Assembly: GCF_024124765.2 (NCBI RefSeq)
Contig: NZ_JAMXSR020000002.1
Location: 2,096,001 to 2,160,000, forward strand
Reading direction: 5' to 3'
From: Sphingomonas sp. H160509
GTDB lineage: Bacteria; Pseudomonadota; Alphaproteobacteria; Sphingomonadales; Sphingomonadaceae
DNA length: 64,000 bases
Positions within the stretch are counted from its first letter, which is position 1; each line of letters opens with the position of its first letter. The position numbers and the translations under genes are program-made. Shown here one piece after another: positions 41,652 to 51,568 of the stretch. The notes under the pieces are model-generated. The model made no database searches. It was not told the DNA's origin and saw only the letters and a program-made list of their open reading frames with translations.

Positions 41652-42432
41652 ATGACGGTCCGCGCGCGCGTCATTCCGTGTCTCGACGTTGCCGATGGGC
41701 GCGTGGTGAAGGGCGTGAACTTCGTCGAACTGCGCGATGCGGGCGATCCGGTCGAACAGGCGCGGGCGTATGATGCGGCCGGGGCGGACGAACTGTGTTT
41801 CCTGGATATCGGTGCCTCCCATGAGGGTCGGGGGACGATCCCTCGACGTCGTGCGACGGACTGCGGCGGTGTGCTTCATGCCGTTGACGGTCGGCGGCGG
41901 TGTACGGACGGCGGACGATGCGCGCGCACTGTTGCTGGCGGGGGCGGACAAGGTGGCGGTCAATTCCGCGGCGGTGGAGCGGCCGGAACTGGTGGCGGAT
42001 ATCGCGGAGCGGTTCGGCAGCCAGTGCTGCGTCGCGAGTGTCGATGCGCGGCGTTCCGGTGAAGGGTGGGAAGTGTTCACGCATGGCGGTCGGCGCGCGA
42101 CCGGGATCGATGCGATCACGCATGCGCTGAAGCTTGCCGAACTGGGCGCGGGCGAATTGCTCGTCACGTCGATGGACCGTGACGGCACGCGCAGTGGTTA
42201 CGACCTCGACCTGATCCGGGCGATTTCCGACCGGGTGAGCGTACCCGTGGTGGCGAGCGGTGGGGTCGGTGGGCTCGACGATCTGGTGGCAGGGATCCGC
42301 GACGGGCATGCGAGCGCAGTGCTAGCGGCGTCGATCTTCCATTTCGGGCAGGCATCGATCGGCGATGCGCACGCCGCGCTGGCGGCGGCGGGGGATTCCC
42401 GTGCGCTCGCCGATGCGTCCGGCCTGATCTAA
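41652..42432 (+). CDS. hisF: Imidazole glycerol phosphate synthase cyclase subunit (frame broken)
   Basis: Cyclase subunit that forms the imidazole ring with ammonia from HisH, 259 residues after repair. Features are [19 protein letters not shown] (catalytic Asp), [53 protein letters not shown] (second catalytic Asp) and [11 protein letters not shown]. The CCC at 41840-41842 is one base long. The stop shares a base with the ATG of a 58-residue gene. Confidence 0.95.
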
Positions 42433-42608
42433 TGATCGCACTGCCCTTCCTCGCGGTGCAATCGGGGCATAGCGGCATCGTTCATCCCCGCACCGGGCCC
42501 GAACTGTCGGACATCGCACTCTTCGGGTTTGCAGCGATCGGCGTGTGGCTGGTGCGGCGGGCGTTGCGGAAGCGGTTCGCGAAGACCAAACGACCCGCAG
42601 AGGATTGA
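42432..42608 (+). CDS. 58-residue membrane microprotein in the his operon
   Basis: ATG at 42432 overlaps the hisF stop (TAATG). The protein has [19 protein letters not shown], then one likely helix [20 protein letters not shown] and a basic end ([15 protein letters not shown]). It has one membrane helix with a positively charged cytoplasmic tail. It lies between hisF and hisE and must be co-transcribed. I do not recognise a function. Confidence 0.7.
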   Translation: MIALPFLAVQSGHSGIVHPRTGPELSDIALFGFAAIGVWLVRRALRKRFAKTKRPAED

Positions 42609-42640
42609 CCCGCCTGCGCACCTGCTCCAGCACGCCGCGC

Positions 42641-42959
42641 ATGGACCCCGTATTCGACCGCCTCGAGGCGACCATCCGCGCGCGTCGCGATGCGCCCGCC
42701 GACACCTCGTACACCGCGAGCCTGTTCGCCAAGGGCCGCCCCAAGATCGCGCAGAAGCTCGGCGAGGAAGCCGTCGAGACGGTGATCGCGGCGTGCTCGG
42801 GCGATGAGGCGAGCATCGTGCCGGAAGCGGCGGACCTCATGTTCCATCTGGCCGTGTTGCTGGCGGATGCAGGGGCTGAGCCTCGACGACGTGCGCGCGG
42901 AACTGGAGCGGCGCGAGGGTGTCGGCGGACTGATCGAGAAGGCTGGGCGGACGGGCTGA
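42641..42959 (+). CDS. hisE: Phosphoribosyl-ATP pyrophosphatase (frame broken)
   Basis: Second enzyme of histidine synthesis, 105 residues after repair. Typical features are [48 protein letters not shown] (the metal-binding EE-xx-E region) and [15 protein letters not shown]. Four G at 42872-42875 are one too many; repair gives [16 protein letters not shown] and a stop at 42959. HisI was not found, so the operon is not complete here. Confidence 0.95.
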
Positions 42960-42963
42960 CCTG

Positions 42964-43072
42964 CTCCCCTTCCGCTTGCGGGAGGGGTCGGGGGAGGGCA
43001 TGACGCACATGCTCCGCCGGGATCGGGATGGCCAAGCCCCCCCCCTAACCCCTCCCGCAAGCGGGAGGGGAA
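42964..43072. repeat. Family C palindromic repeat
   Basis: The arms CTCCCCTTCCGCTTGCGGGAGG and CCCCTCCCGCAAGCGGGAGGGG, with a spacer of about 60 bases, make it almost a copy of 25196-25302. It separates hisE from the HIT protein gene. Confidence 0.82.
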
Positions 43073-43075
43073 TAT

Positions 43076-43453
43076 ATGCCGATCGACGCCACGCAGCCTT
43101 ATGACGACCAGAACATCTTCGCGAAGATCCTGCGCGGCGAGATCCCGTCGAAGCGGGTCTATGACGACGACTTCGCGATCGCCTTCCATGACATCAATCC
43201 GCAAGCGCCGACGCACCTGCTCGTGATCCCCAAGGGTGCGTACGTGTCCTGGGACGATTTTTCCGCGCGTGCGCCAGACGCCGAGATCGCCGGATTCATC
43301 CGTGCGGTGGGCACCGTCGCACGCGCTGCGGGACTCGTCGAACCCGGCTATCGGCTACTCGCGAACATCGGGCAGGACGGACACCAGGAGGTGCCGCATC
43401 TGCATGTTCATGTCTTCGGCGGGCGCCCGCTCGGGCCGATGCTGGCGCGATAG
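43076..43453 (+). CDS. HIT-family nucleotide hydrolase (HinT-like)
   Basis: A 125-residue histidine-triad protein that hydrolyses aminoacyl- or other nucleoside phosphoramidates. The start NIFAKILRGEIPSKRVYDDD is typical, and the catalytic triad motif is EVPHLHVHVFGG. It lies downstream of hisE in many alphaproteobacteria, separated here by a family C repeat. The ATG follows the repeat directly (no strong ribosome site seen). Confidence 0.93.
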   Translation: MPIDATQPYDDQNIFAKILRGEIPSKRVYDDDFAIAFHDINPQAPTHLLVIPKGAYVSWDDFSARAPDAEIAGFIRAVGTVARAAGLVEPGYRLLANIGQDGHQEVPHLHVHVFGGRPLGPMLAR

Positions 43454-43565
43454 GCCAGCTTCACCGCACTAAAGGATTGCGCGTAATAAAATTGCCATTA
43501 GGCTCGGGCGCTTGAGCAAAGGGGGCCATTTGACCCGGCCCTCGCTATCCCCGGGGGACACCGCG

Positions 43566-45175
43566 TTGATTTTTGGTCGCGTAAAATCGCTGGATGCCAT
43601 TCTGGCGACGGCAGAGAAAAAGGGTCTGGCGCGAACGCTCAGCGCGTTCCAGCTGACTTTGCTGGGCGTCGGCGCGGTGATCGGCACGGGTATCTTCGTG
43701 CTGACCTCCGAAGCCGCGCAGAAGGCCGGGCCGGGCATGTTGCTGAGCTTCGTCGTCGCGGGCTTCGTCTGCGCGGTCGCGGCGCTCTGCTATTCCGAAC
43801 TCGCGTCGATGGTGCCGGTGTCGGGCTCGGCCTACACCTATACCTATGCGGTGACGGGTGAGCTGCTCGCGTGGATGGTCGGCTGGGCACTGATCCTTGA
43901 ATATGCGGTCGGCGCTAGCGCGGTCGCAGTCGGGTGGTCGAACCATCTGGCCGGGCTGCTCGACGGGATCGGCTTCCACATTCCCAACGGGTTGCGCAAC
44001 GCCGATGCGCTGATGGCGAACGTCCAGGTCGCGTTCGGCGCGACGCCCAACGCCGATCTGCAGACCGCGATGACGGTCGGTGGGTTCATCAACCTGCCCG
44101 CGGTGATCGTCATCGCACTCGTCACGTGGCTGCTGGTGGTGGGCACGACCGAGAGCGCGCGCGTCAATGCGGTGCTGGTGCTGATCAAGATCGCCGCGCT
44201 GACTGCGTTCATCGCGCTGACGATTCCGGTGCTGAAGGCGGATAATTTCCATCCGTTCCTGCCCTACGGCGTCGGCAACCCGTTGGCTCGTCGGGCGTCG
44301 GCGTGCTGGGTGCGGCGGCGTCGATCTTCTTCGCCTATGTCGGCTTCGACGCGGTCTCGACCGCGGCCGAGGAAACCAAGAACCCGCAGCGCAACGTGCC
44401 GATCGGGCTGATCGCCAGCCTCGGCATCTGTACGCTGTTCTACCTGCTGGTCGCATCAGGCGCGATCGGTGCGATCGGCGCGAACCCGGTGACGACCGCC
44501 GATGGCGGCATCCTGGCACCGGGCTCCGCCGAGATGGCCGGACGTTGCGCGGCTATCGTCGCCGGTGGCGCGATGGAGCCATTGGTCTGCTCGAAGGAAG
44601 CGCTCGTCCACGTGCTTCAGGTCATCAACTGGCCGATCATGGGTCGCCTGGTCGGCCTCGCCGCGGTGCTGGCGCTGCCGTCGGTCGTGCTGATGATGAT
44701 GTTCGGCCAGACCCGCGTGTTCTTCACGATGGCGCGCGACGGTTTGTTGCCGGCCAAGCTCGCGTCGATCCATCCTAAGTTCCGCACGCCACACGTCGTC
44801 ACGGTCGTGACGGGTATCGCCGCGGCGATCGCGGCGGCTGTGCTGCCGGTAGGCAAGCTCGCCGATTATTCGAACGCTGGGACGTTGTTCGCGTTCATGA
44901 TGGTGGCGATCTCGGTGATGGTGCTGCGCAAGACCGATCCCGGCCGCAAGCGTCCGTTCCGCACGCCGGCGGTGTACATCGTTGCACCGCTCGCGATCAT
45001 CGGTTGCGTCGGGCTGTATCTGTCGCTGCCGCTGACGGCCAAGCTGGTGCTGCCGGGTTGGGGCGCGATCGGGTTGGCAATATACTTCTTGTATAGCCGC
45101 TCGCGCAGTCATGTCGGGCTGGGGCTCGACGATGGTGTAGCCGAGGATGACCGGACGCCTCCGGGCAGCCACTGA
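43566..45175 (+). CDS. APC-family amino acid permease (frame broken)
   Basis: A 536-residue, about 12-TM cationic-type amino acid transporter. Family features are LGVGAVIGTGIFVLTSEAAQ (helix 1), FVCAVAALCYSELASMVPVSGSAYTYTY and FFAYVGFDAVSTAAEETKNPQRN. The frame is broken near the CCC at 44279-44281, where one base appears to be missing; this joins LPYGVGN to GSSGVGVLGAAASIFF. The TTG start at 43566 (IFGRVKSLDAIL) fits relatives better than a TTG at 43512. Substrate unknown; a strong terminator follows. Confidence 0.9.
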
Positions 45176-45190
45176 TCGAGCCCAAGAAAA

Positions 45191-45220
45191 AGGGCCGCGG
45201 GAGGAAACTCCCGCGGCCCT
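45191..45220. terminator. Bidirectional intrinsic terminator
   Basis: AGGGCCGCGGGAG pairs perfectly with CTCCCGCGGCCCT around a GAAA loop, with AAAA before and TTTA after. It can end transcripts of both the permease gene (plus) and the adenosine kinase gene (minus). Confidence 0.88.
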
Positions 45221-45240
45221 TTATGCCTTCGCACCAAGCT

Positions 45241-45295
45241 TGTTCTCCCGCAAAGGCGGGAGCCCAGTCTGGGTCCCCGCCTTCGCGGGGACACG
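45241..45295. repeat. Family B palindromic repeat
   Basis: CTCCCGCAAAGGCGGGAG and GTCCCCGCCTTCGCGGGGAC arms around CCCAGTCTGGG. It lies between the convergent permease and kinase genes. Confidence 0.85.
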
Positions 45296-45299
45296 TGCC

Positions 45300-46298
45300 T
45301 CAGCCGATGTGCTTGGCGGCGAGCGCCTTCATGTCGACCATCGGGCGGGCGCCGACGTGGCTGATGATCTCGGCTGCGCAGACCGCGCCGAGCTTGAGCG
45401 ATGCGTGCAGGTCGTAGCCCTGCGCCTGACCGTGGAGGAACCCCGCCGCGAACAAATCGCCGGCGCCGGTGGTGTCGACGACCTTGGCGATCGGCTCGGC
45501 CTTGACCTCGGCCCGCGCACCGTTCTGGATCGCGCAGGCGCCGTGCTCGCCGCGGGTGACGACCAGGGTCGGGACCTGGGCGGCAATCTTGGCGACCGCG
45601 GCGTCGAAGTCGTCGGTCTCGGCGAGCGCGGCGAGTTCGCTCTCGTTGGCGAACAGGATGTCGATCAGGCCGTCCGACAGCAGCTGGCGGAAATCGCCGC
45701 CGTGGCGCGAGATGCAGAACACGTCGCTGAGCGTGAAGGCGACTTTCCGCCCTGCCCCGCGTGCGCAGTCGATCGCGGCGCGCATCGCGGCGCGCGGCTC
45801 TTCGGGATCCCAGAGATAGCCTTCGAGATACAGGATCGCGCTGTCGGCGATCATCGCGGTGTCGATCGCCGCGGCGGGGAGGAACTGCCCCGCACCGAGG
45901 AACGTGTTCATCGTGCGCTGGCCGTCGGGAGTCACGAAGATCAGGCAGCGGCCGGTGGTCGGGTCGCCGGCGCGGACGGGGGTGGCGAACTCGATGCCGA
46001 TGCTGCGGACGTCATGCGCGAAGACCTGGCCGAGCTGATCGTCGGCGACCTGGCCGATGAACCCGCATTTGCCGCCGAGCGCGGCGATGCCGGCGACGGT
46101 GTTGGCCGCCGAGCCACCGGAGATTTCCATGCCCGGGCCCATCTTGGCGTAGAGCGCATCGGCTTCTTCCGACGAGAACATGAGCTGCATCGAGCCTTTG
46201 GCGACGCCGATCTCGGTGATGAACGCGTCGTCGGCGGTGCTGAGGATGTCGACGATGGCGTTGCCGATCGCGACGACGTCGTAAGTGGGTGTGCTCAA
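45300..46298 (-). CDS. Adenosine kinase / PfkB-family sugar kinase
   Basis: A 332-residue PfkB kinase. Motif 1 is SGGSAANTVAGIAALGGKCGFIGQV, and motif 2, the ATP/anion-hole signature, is VVDTTGAGDLFAAGFLHG with the catalytic Asp. Length and the start YDVVAIGNAIVDI fit bacterial adenosine kinase, which recycles adenosine to AMP (useful for S-adenosylmethionine use), but other sugar kinases of the family cannot be excluded. The frame is intact. Confidence 0.88.
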   Translation of the reverse strand: MSTPTYDVVAIGNAIVDILSTADDAFITEIGVAKGSMQLMFSSEEADALYAKMGPGMEISGGSAANTVAGIAALGGKCGFIGQVADDQLGQVFAHDVRSIGIEFATPVRAGDPTTGRCLIFVTPDGQRTMNTFLGAGQFLPAAAIDTAMIADSAILYLEGYLWDPEEPRAAMRAAIDCARGAGRKVAFTLSDVFCISRHGGDFRQLLSDGLIDILFANESELAALAETDDFDAAVAKIAAQVPTLVVTRGEHGACAIQNGARAEVKAEPIAKVVDTTGAGDLFAAGFLHGQAQGYDLHASLKLGAVCAAEIISHVGARPMVDMKALAAKHIG

Positions 46299-46417
46299 GG
46301 GGAAACTCCGGGGGTGCGGGAAAGCCCTGCCGTAAATCGCGGGGGGGATTGGTGCAACTGGTGTGGGAGTCGAGGGATGCGCTCTCGCTGTTAGGCGGCA
46401 GGCCCTCCGATGGCAGT

Positions 46418-46520
46418 ACCCCCGGCGGAGGCCGGGGCCCAGTTGGAAAGGTGGTTGTAATGAAACGTGATCCGTTATTACCGTCGTTTCCCAACTGGGC
46501 CCCGGCCTTCGCCGGGGTAG
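46418..46520. repeat. Family A palindromic repeat
   Basis: The arms CCCCGGCGGAGGCCGGGG and CCCCGGCCTTCGCCGGGG pair around an inner ATCCGTTATTACC segment. The 499-base gap 46299-46797 holds this, the next repeat and no visible gene; it should include the kinase promoter. Confidence 0.85.
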
Positions 46521-46633
46521 TGGCTTTGGTTGGGGGGCAGCGGTTACAACTGTTCGGACAGTTAGAGCGGCTCGCGCGGTTCTGACGGTCGTCGCGGCAC
46601 AAATACCTACATTTCAACCGCACCGTCCTCTCC

Positions 46634-46711
46634 TGTTCCCCCGCGGACGCGGGGGTCCAGGGTCTCGGGCGGTGGCCTTGGTTTAGCTGGGCCCCCGCAT
46701 CCGCGGGGGAA
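46634..46711. repeat. Family B-type palindromic repeat (long spacer)
   Basis: GTTCCCCCGCGGACGCGGGGG and CCCCCGCATCCGCGGGGGAAC are inverted copies around about 36 bases that contain GTCCAGG. It is like the long-spacer copy at 33349. Confidence 0.8.
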
Positions 46712-46797
46712 CGGTGAGGAGCGGTATCCGCAGACGGGCCGACCCGTGACCGCTCGAGTCGCGTTGACCTTCGCCTGCCTCCACGGCATCCCGAGCC

Positions 46798-47488
46798 ATG
46801 CTCCGCGCCCTCCCTCCTCTCGCTTGGCCAACTTACCGATCCGCCCGTGCTCCGGGTGTTCGTCAAGTCAATGGTCGTCACGCTGCTCGTCTTCGCGCTG
46901 CTCGGTGTCGGCACGTGGTGGGGTACGCAAGCCGCACTGGCTGCGTGGCTCGACTGGCATTCCGGCGAACTCGCGGCCGCGTTCGCGCTGTTCGTCACGA
47001 TCCTGGCGCTGTGGCTGCTGTTCCGTGCCGTCGCGATCGCGGTCGTCGGGATCTTCGCGGATGAGGTCGTGGAGGCGGTCGAGGCGCGGCATTATCCCGA
47101 AGCGCTGGGCACCGCCCGACCGGTGCCATTTGCACGGAGCATCGCGATGGGGCTCCGGTCCGCGGCGCGCGTGGTGCTCGTCAACTTGGTGATGCTGCCC
47201 ATCTATATCGCGTTGCTCGTCACCGGTGTCGGCACGGCGGCCGCGTTCTTCGTCGTCAATGGCTGGCTGCTGGGGCGCGATCTCGGTGACATGGTTGCGG
47301 CACGGCACATGGACGCGGCGGCGATGCGGGGCTGGCGTGCGACGACGCGGCCGGGGCGGTTCGTGCTGGGGCTTGCGAACACCGGGCTGTTCGTGGTTCC
47401 GGTCCTCAACATCGCCGCGCCCGTTCTAGGGGCCGCGATGGCGACGCATTACTTCCACAGCCAGTATTCTCGCAAAGGCCGACCATGA
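46798..47488 (+). CDS. EI24-domain membrane protein, CysZ-like (frame broken)
   Basis: A 229-residue membrane protein with several helices (VVTLLVFALLGVGTWWG, FALFVTILALWLLFRAVAI, RVVLVNLVMLPIYIALLVTG, LANTGLFVVPVLNIAAPVLGAAMATHYF). The end AAMATHYFHSQY is the EI24/CysZ signature; CysZ is a sulfate channel, but many EI24 proteins have no known substrate. The CCC at 46812-46814 is one base long; repair lets ATG 46798 continue to LSLGQLTDPPVLRVFVKS. The stop overlaps the next gene (ATGA). Confidence 0.82.
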
Positions 47489-47857
47489 CGCGATTGACCA
47501 CTATAGCCGTCGCGCTGACGCTGGGCGGCGGATTGGCCGGCTGCGCGGCCCCGGTCGCAAAACCCGCGGTCGGCCGCCCGGCCGTTCCCTATACCAGTGT
47601 CGGGTTGGAGCGCGTGCTGGGCCAGGATGCCGCCGGCCTGACCAAGCTGTTCGGCCAACCCGACGCCGACGTTCGCGAGGGCAGCGCACGGAAGCTTCAG
47701 TTCCAGAGCGGGATCTGCGTGCTCGACGCGTATCTGTACCCCAAGGGGTCCGATGCCCCCCCGCGTGACGTATCTCGACGCGCGAGAACCCGACGGGAGC
47801 ACGATCGACCGTGCGAGTTGCGTCGCGGCGCTGACGCGACGGGAAGGCGGGAAGTAA
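47485..47857 (+). CDS. Small lipoprotein (frame broken)
   Basis: A 123-residue lipoprotein after repair. The signal has a lipobox (GGGLAGCAAP). The mature part has VGLERVLGQDAAGLTKLFGQPDADVREGSARKLQFQSGICVLDAYLYPK, similar in style to small outer-membrane assembly or BamE-like lipoproteins, but no firm family is recognised. Seven C at 47756-47762 are one too many; the repaired end is VTYLDAREPDGSTIDRASCVAAL. Coupled to the EI24 gene. Confidence 0.72.
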
Positions 47858-48077
47858 AGCACGGTCGCGCAGTAGGCTTGCACTTCTGCGGTCAACGCAT
47901 CCGATAAAGATTAACCGCGCTGACCTCGTCGATGGGCAACGGGAGCGCGAGATCGGTTCACCGTGCCGTCGCGTGAAGCGATCGCATACGACCCGCCGAC
48001 ACTATGGACGTGCGCTCCATCACGCCGCACGACGGCGATCCACCCGGGGGCCGGAGTCAGTGATCGTGTTGAAGACC

Positions 48078-48305
48078 ATGTGGAATATGCCCGCACAGGT
48101 AGTGCGCGAGCATGCGGCGAACGAAGAGGACATCGGCAAGTCCGTCGCCAGCGGATCTCTGCAAGAGATGGTCCGGGCGTTCGACGGGTATGACGACGTG
48201 GAAGCGGCGGACCTGATCATCCAGTGCGCGGGCCGCGACCGACCGATCACCTGGGACGAAATCCGGGATCTACGGCGTATCGAGGCCAAGAGCGCGGGAG
48301 ACTGA
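48078..48305 (+). CDS. Hypothetical protein, 75 residues
   Basis: MWNMPAQVVREHAANEEDIGK is followed by SLQEMVRAFDGYDDVEAADLIIQCAGRDRPITWDEIRDL. It is acidic and mainly helical, with no signal or membrane segment. Alternative starts GTG at 48060 and GTG at 48066 are in frame. Codon use fits the neighbours. No family is recognised. Confidence 0.55.
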   Translation: MWNMPAQVVREHAANEEDIGKSVASGSLQEMVRAFDGYDDVEAADLIIQCAGRDRPITWDEIRDLRRIEAKSAGD

Positions 48306-48387
48306 CACACGTCAATATCCTGCTCGTCATGGACTTGGTGCGACGGAGCGTTATGGGCGCCTGGAGACCCGATAGCGAAAGACGATC

Positions 48388-48609
48388 ATGGCAACGACCG
48401 TAATTACCCCGAGCGGCCCCGGCGCGATGGAAGCCGGCCTGATTCTCGACGAAGACAGCCAGCGTTTCGTCGTGCTGACGTTCAAGGAACCGGAGGGCGA
48501 GCCGACGCTGGTCACCTTCACGGTTCCGATTTTCCAGCATTATGTCGAGCATCTTGTCCGCACTGCCGCATCGGCTGACGATGAGGCGAACTGGGCCATT
48601 CCCGGCTGA
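48388..48609 (+). CDS. Hypothetical protein, 73 residues
   Basis: A small acidic protein, MATTVITPSGPGAMEAGLIL then DEDSQRFVVLTFKEPEGEPTLVTFTVPIFQHYVEHLVRTAA, predicted beta then helix. It converges with egtD 40 bases downstream. Codon use looks coding. No family is recognised. Confidence 0.6.
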   Translation: MATTVITPSGPGAMEAGLILDEDSQRFVVLTFKEPEGEPTLVTFTVPIFQHYVEHLVRTAASADDEANWAIPG

Positions 48610-48648
48610 GCCTAGGCGGCGGGCAACTCGTCCGGAACAGGCCCTGCT

Positions 48649-49626
48649 TCAGGGCGCTGGCCGCTCCACCTGAGCCTCGGCCAGATACACGCCGAACAGA
48701 CCTTCGGGATCGGTCCATGCCGCTACCGGTGTCCATCCGCCCGACCGCAGCAGTATCCGGGCGTCGCGCGCGCCGTATTTGTGGCTGTTCTCGGTGTGGA
48801 TCGTCTCGCCCGCGGTCATTTCGAACGATCGCCCGTCGACGGTGAACGCGACGTCGCGCACCGCCTCCAGGTGCATCTCGATCCGAGCGCGATCATCGTT
48901 CCACACCGCCTTGTGGCGGAACGCGTCGACCGGAATTTCGCCGTCCAGTTCGCGGTTGATCCGCTCTAGCAGGTTCAGGTTGAACGCCGCCGTCACGCCC
49001 TGCGCATCGTCATACGCGGGCACCAGCACGTCCTCGCCCTTGATCCGGTCCATCCCGATCAACAGCATCGCGCCGACGCCGAGCGATGACCGCATCGCAC
49101 GCAGCAGATCGACCGCCATCAGCGGGATCATGTTGCCGATCGTCGACCCCGGAAAGAAGCCGAGCTTGGGCGTATCCGCGATGGTCTTCGGCAGGCTCAA
49201 CGGCCGCATGAAGTCCGCCTCGAACGGTAGTACCAGCAGATCAGGAAACTGCTCGCCCAGCACCTTCGACGACTCCCGCAGGAAATCGCCCGAGATGTCG
49301 ATCGGCACATAGACCGACGGCGCCACAGCATCGAGCAGGATCGGCGTCTTGGTCGACGATCCCGAACCGAACTCGACCACCGCACGCCCTGCGCCCGCAA
49401 GAGTCGCGACTTCGGGGCACGCAGTCTCAAGGATCGAACGCTCGGTCCGCGTCGGATAATATTCGGGCAGATCGGTGATCTTCTCGAACAGCTCCGAGCC
49501 GCGCCGGTCGTAGAACCACCGTGCCGGGATCGCCCGCGGGCGCCGCGCAAGGCCGTCCAGCACGTCGGCACGGAATTGCGGGTCGGCGAGCGTCTGCTGG
49601 CCGTCCTCGATCTCAGGCTTCAACAT
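48649..49626 (-). CDS. egtD: L-histidine N-alpha-methyltransferase EgtD
   Basis: SAM-dependent trimethylation of histidine to hercynine in ergothioneine synthesis, 325 residues. Features are RAIPARWFYDRRGSELFEKIT, the SAM-site GRAVVEFGSGSSTKTPILLD, VYVPIDISGDFL and FFPGSTIGNM. The C-terminal EMTAGETIHTENSHKY belongs to the histidine-binding domain. The ATG at 49626 overlaps the egtB stop, so egtB-egtD is one coupled unit. The frame is intact. Confidence 0.95.
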   Translation of the reverse strand: MLKPEIEDGQQTLADPQFRADVLDGLARRPRAIPARWFYDRRGSELFEKITDLPEYYPTRTERSILETACPEVATLAGAGRAVVEFGSGSSTKTPILLDAVAPSVYVPIDISGDFLRESSKVLGEQFPDLLVLPFEADFMRPLSLPKTIADTPKLGFFPGSTIGNMIPLMAVDLLRAMRSSLGVGAMLLIGMDRIKGEDVLVPAYDDAQGVTAAFNLNLLERINRELDGEIPVDAFRHKAVWNDDRARIEMHLEAVRDVAFTVDGRSFEMTAGETIHTENSHKYGARDARILLRSGGWTPVAAWTDPEGLFGVYLAEAQVERPAP

Positions 49627-50894
49627 CAGATATCTTTCGCGAGACGCACGCCAGTGAACTGCCACCGTTGGTGCGGATAGAAGAAATTACGGTAGCTCGC
49701 GCGTGCATGGCCGCGTGGCGTCGCACAGCTGCCACCGCGCAGGATGAACTGCGAGCTCATGAACTTGCCGTTGTATTCGCCGACGGCGCCGGCCGCGGTC
49801 ACGAACCCGGGATAAGGCCGGTACGCGCTGCCGGTCCACTCCCATACGTCGCCGAAGAACGCCGGGCCATTCGCCGCAGGCCGAGGCTCGACCGGACCCG
49901 CCACGTCCATCTGGTTGCCGCCGCGCGCATCATGCGACGCTGCCGCCGCCTCCCATTCGAACTCGGTCGGCAACCGCGCGCCAGCCCAGCTCGCATACGC
50001 ATCCGCCTCGAAGAAGCTGACATGCGTCACCGGCGCCGCCGGATCGATCGCGCGCCGGCCATCGAGACCGAACCGCGTCCAGCCAGCCTCACCCTGTTCC
50101 CAATACAGCGGCGCGACGATGCCCTCGGCCTTCACCCACGCCCAGCCATCCGCCAGCCAATGCCGCGCTTCGCTGTAGCCGCCATCCGCAATGAACGCCG
50201 CCCATTCGCCGTTCGTCACGGTCCGGTCGGCGATCGCATGCGGCACAAGCAAGGCGGCGTGACGCGGTCCCTCGCAATCGAACGCGAACCCGTCGCCGTC
50301 ATGCCCGACCTCGACGATCCCGCTCTCGCGCGCGATCCAGCCGATCGGGCCCGGCATCTCGACCGGCACTTTCCGCGGCGCCGGCCACATCGCGGGCTCC
50401 AGCGGGTTCTCAGAAAACATATGGAGAATGTCAGTAACCAGCAGTTCCTGGTGCTGCTCCTCGTGATGACACCCAAGCGCTACCAGTGCCTGCGCATCCG
50501 CCGACAACCCGGGCAACGCGTCGAGCAACGCCGCATCGACATGCGCGCGGTACGCCCGTACCTCGTCGAGCGACGGCCGCGTCACCATTCCGCGCCGATC
50601 GCGCGCGTGTCGCCGCCCTTCGGCCTCGTAATAGCTGTTGAACAAAAACGGAAACCGCTCGTCGTGCAGCGCATAGCCGGCGACATGATCGCGCAGCACG
50701 AAGGTCTCGAAGAACCACGTCGTATGCGCCAGATGCCACTTGGTCGGCGACGCGTCGTCCATCGACTGCACCGTCGCATCGGCATCCGACAATGGCGCGG
50801 CCAGCGCCAGCGTCAGCGCACGTACGGCGGAAAAGCGCTCGCTCAAATCCGATGATGGAGCGGCGTTTGGATCAGGACGAACAGGCTGCGGCAT
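49626..50894 (-). CDS. egtB: Ergothioneine sulfoxide synthase EgtB
   Basis: Iron(II)-dependent enzyme joining hercynine with cysteine or gamma-glutamylcysteine and oxygen, 422 residues. The N-terminal DinB_2-type domain has the iron-site histidines in [12 protein letters not shown] and [18 protein letters not shown]. The C-terminal formylglycine-generating-enzyme-like domain has [28 protein letters not shown] and [11 protein letters not shown]...[10 protein letters not shown]. Which thiol donor is used cannot be told. It is followed by egtD. Confidence 0.93.
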   Translation of the reverse strand: MPQPVRPDPNAAPSSDLSERFSAVRALTLALAAPLSDADATVQSMDDASPTKWHLAHTTWFFETFVLRDHVAGYALHDERFPFLFNSYYEAEGRRHARDRRGMVTRPSLDEVRAYRAHVDAALLDALPGLSADAQALVALGCHHEEQHQELLVTDILHMFSENPLEPAMWPAPRKVPVEMPGPIGWIARESGIVEVGHDGDGFAFDCEGPRHAALLVPHAIADRTVTNGEWAAFIADGGYSEARHWLADGWAWVKAEGIVAPLYWEQGEAGWTRFGLDGRRAIDPAAPVTHVSFFEADAYASWAGARLPTEFEWEAAAASHDARGGNQMDVAGPVEPRPAANGPAFFGDVWEWTGSAYRPYPGFVTAAGAVGEYNGKFMSSQFILRGGSCATPRGHARASYRNFFYPHQRWQFTGVRLAKDI

Positions 50895-50942
50895 CGATTA
50901 TCCTTCAATGCGTCGCCCGGTACCGCAACGCTCGAACGCCGA

Positions 50943-51527
50943 TCACGCCTGCGCGCGCGTAGCCCCCGGTCGCCATAGAACGTCGCCAGCCCCGTTTTGG
51001 TTCACAGCGCGCGATACCACGAACAGGAAATCAGATAGCCGGTTAACATACGCTAATGCCGCGGGATTCAGCGGCATATCGTGCGTCGCCGCGACCGCGG
51101 ATCGCTCCGCGCGCCGCGAAATCGCCCGCGCCAGATGCAGCGCGGCGGCTTGCGGCGATCCGCCCGGCAGGATGAAACTGCGCAACGGCGCGAGATGCAC
51201 GTTCATCGCATCGATCTCGCGCTCGAGTCGCTCGACCTGCGCCGGCACGATCCGCAACACCATCTCCGACGGCGCAAACCCGTTGTCGATCGCAGGCGTC
51301 GCAAGGTCGGCACCGAGATCGAACAGGTCGTTCTGGATTCGCTCCAGCGCAGCGGCGAGCGGATCGTCGCCAAGCGCCACCACCGCTACGCCGATCGCGG
51401 AGTTCGCCTCGTCGACATCGCCGATCGCCTGCATCAGCGCGCTGGCCTTCGACACCCGCGAGCCGTCGACCAGCCCCGTCGTGCCGTCGTCACCCGTTCG
51501 CGTGTAGATCTTGTTGAGCTTGACCAT
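50943..51527 (-). CDS. PduO-type cob(I)alamin adenosyltransferase
   Basis: Transfers the adenosyl group of ATP to cob(I)alamin to make coenzyme B12, 194 residues. The ATP-binding N-terminus is VKLNKIYTRTGDDGTTGL, then DVDEANSAIGVAV and the helical bundle with FILPGGSPQAAALHLARAISRRAERS and YVNRLSDFLFVVSR. It is 48 bases upstream of egtB in the same orientation, possibly co-transcribed. Confidence 0.93.
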   Translation of the reverse strand: MVKLNKIYTRTGDDGTTGLVDGSRVSKASALMQAIGDVDEANSAIGVAVVALGDDPLAAALERIQNDLFDLGADLATPAIDNGFAPSEMVLRIVPAQVERLEREIDAMNVHLAPLRSFILPGGSPQAAALHLARAISRRAERSAVAATHDMPLNPAALAYVNRLSDFLFVVSRAVNQNGAGDVLWRPGATRAQA

Positions 51528-51568
51528 CGGTCGATTCCTTCTGTCCGACCATGCAGTGCCACAAGTCC

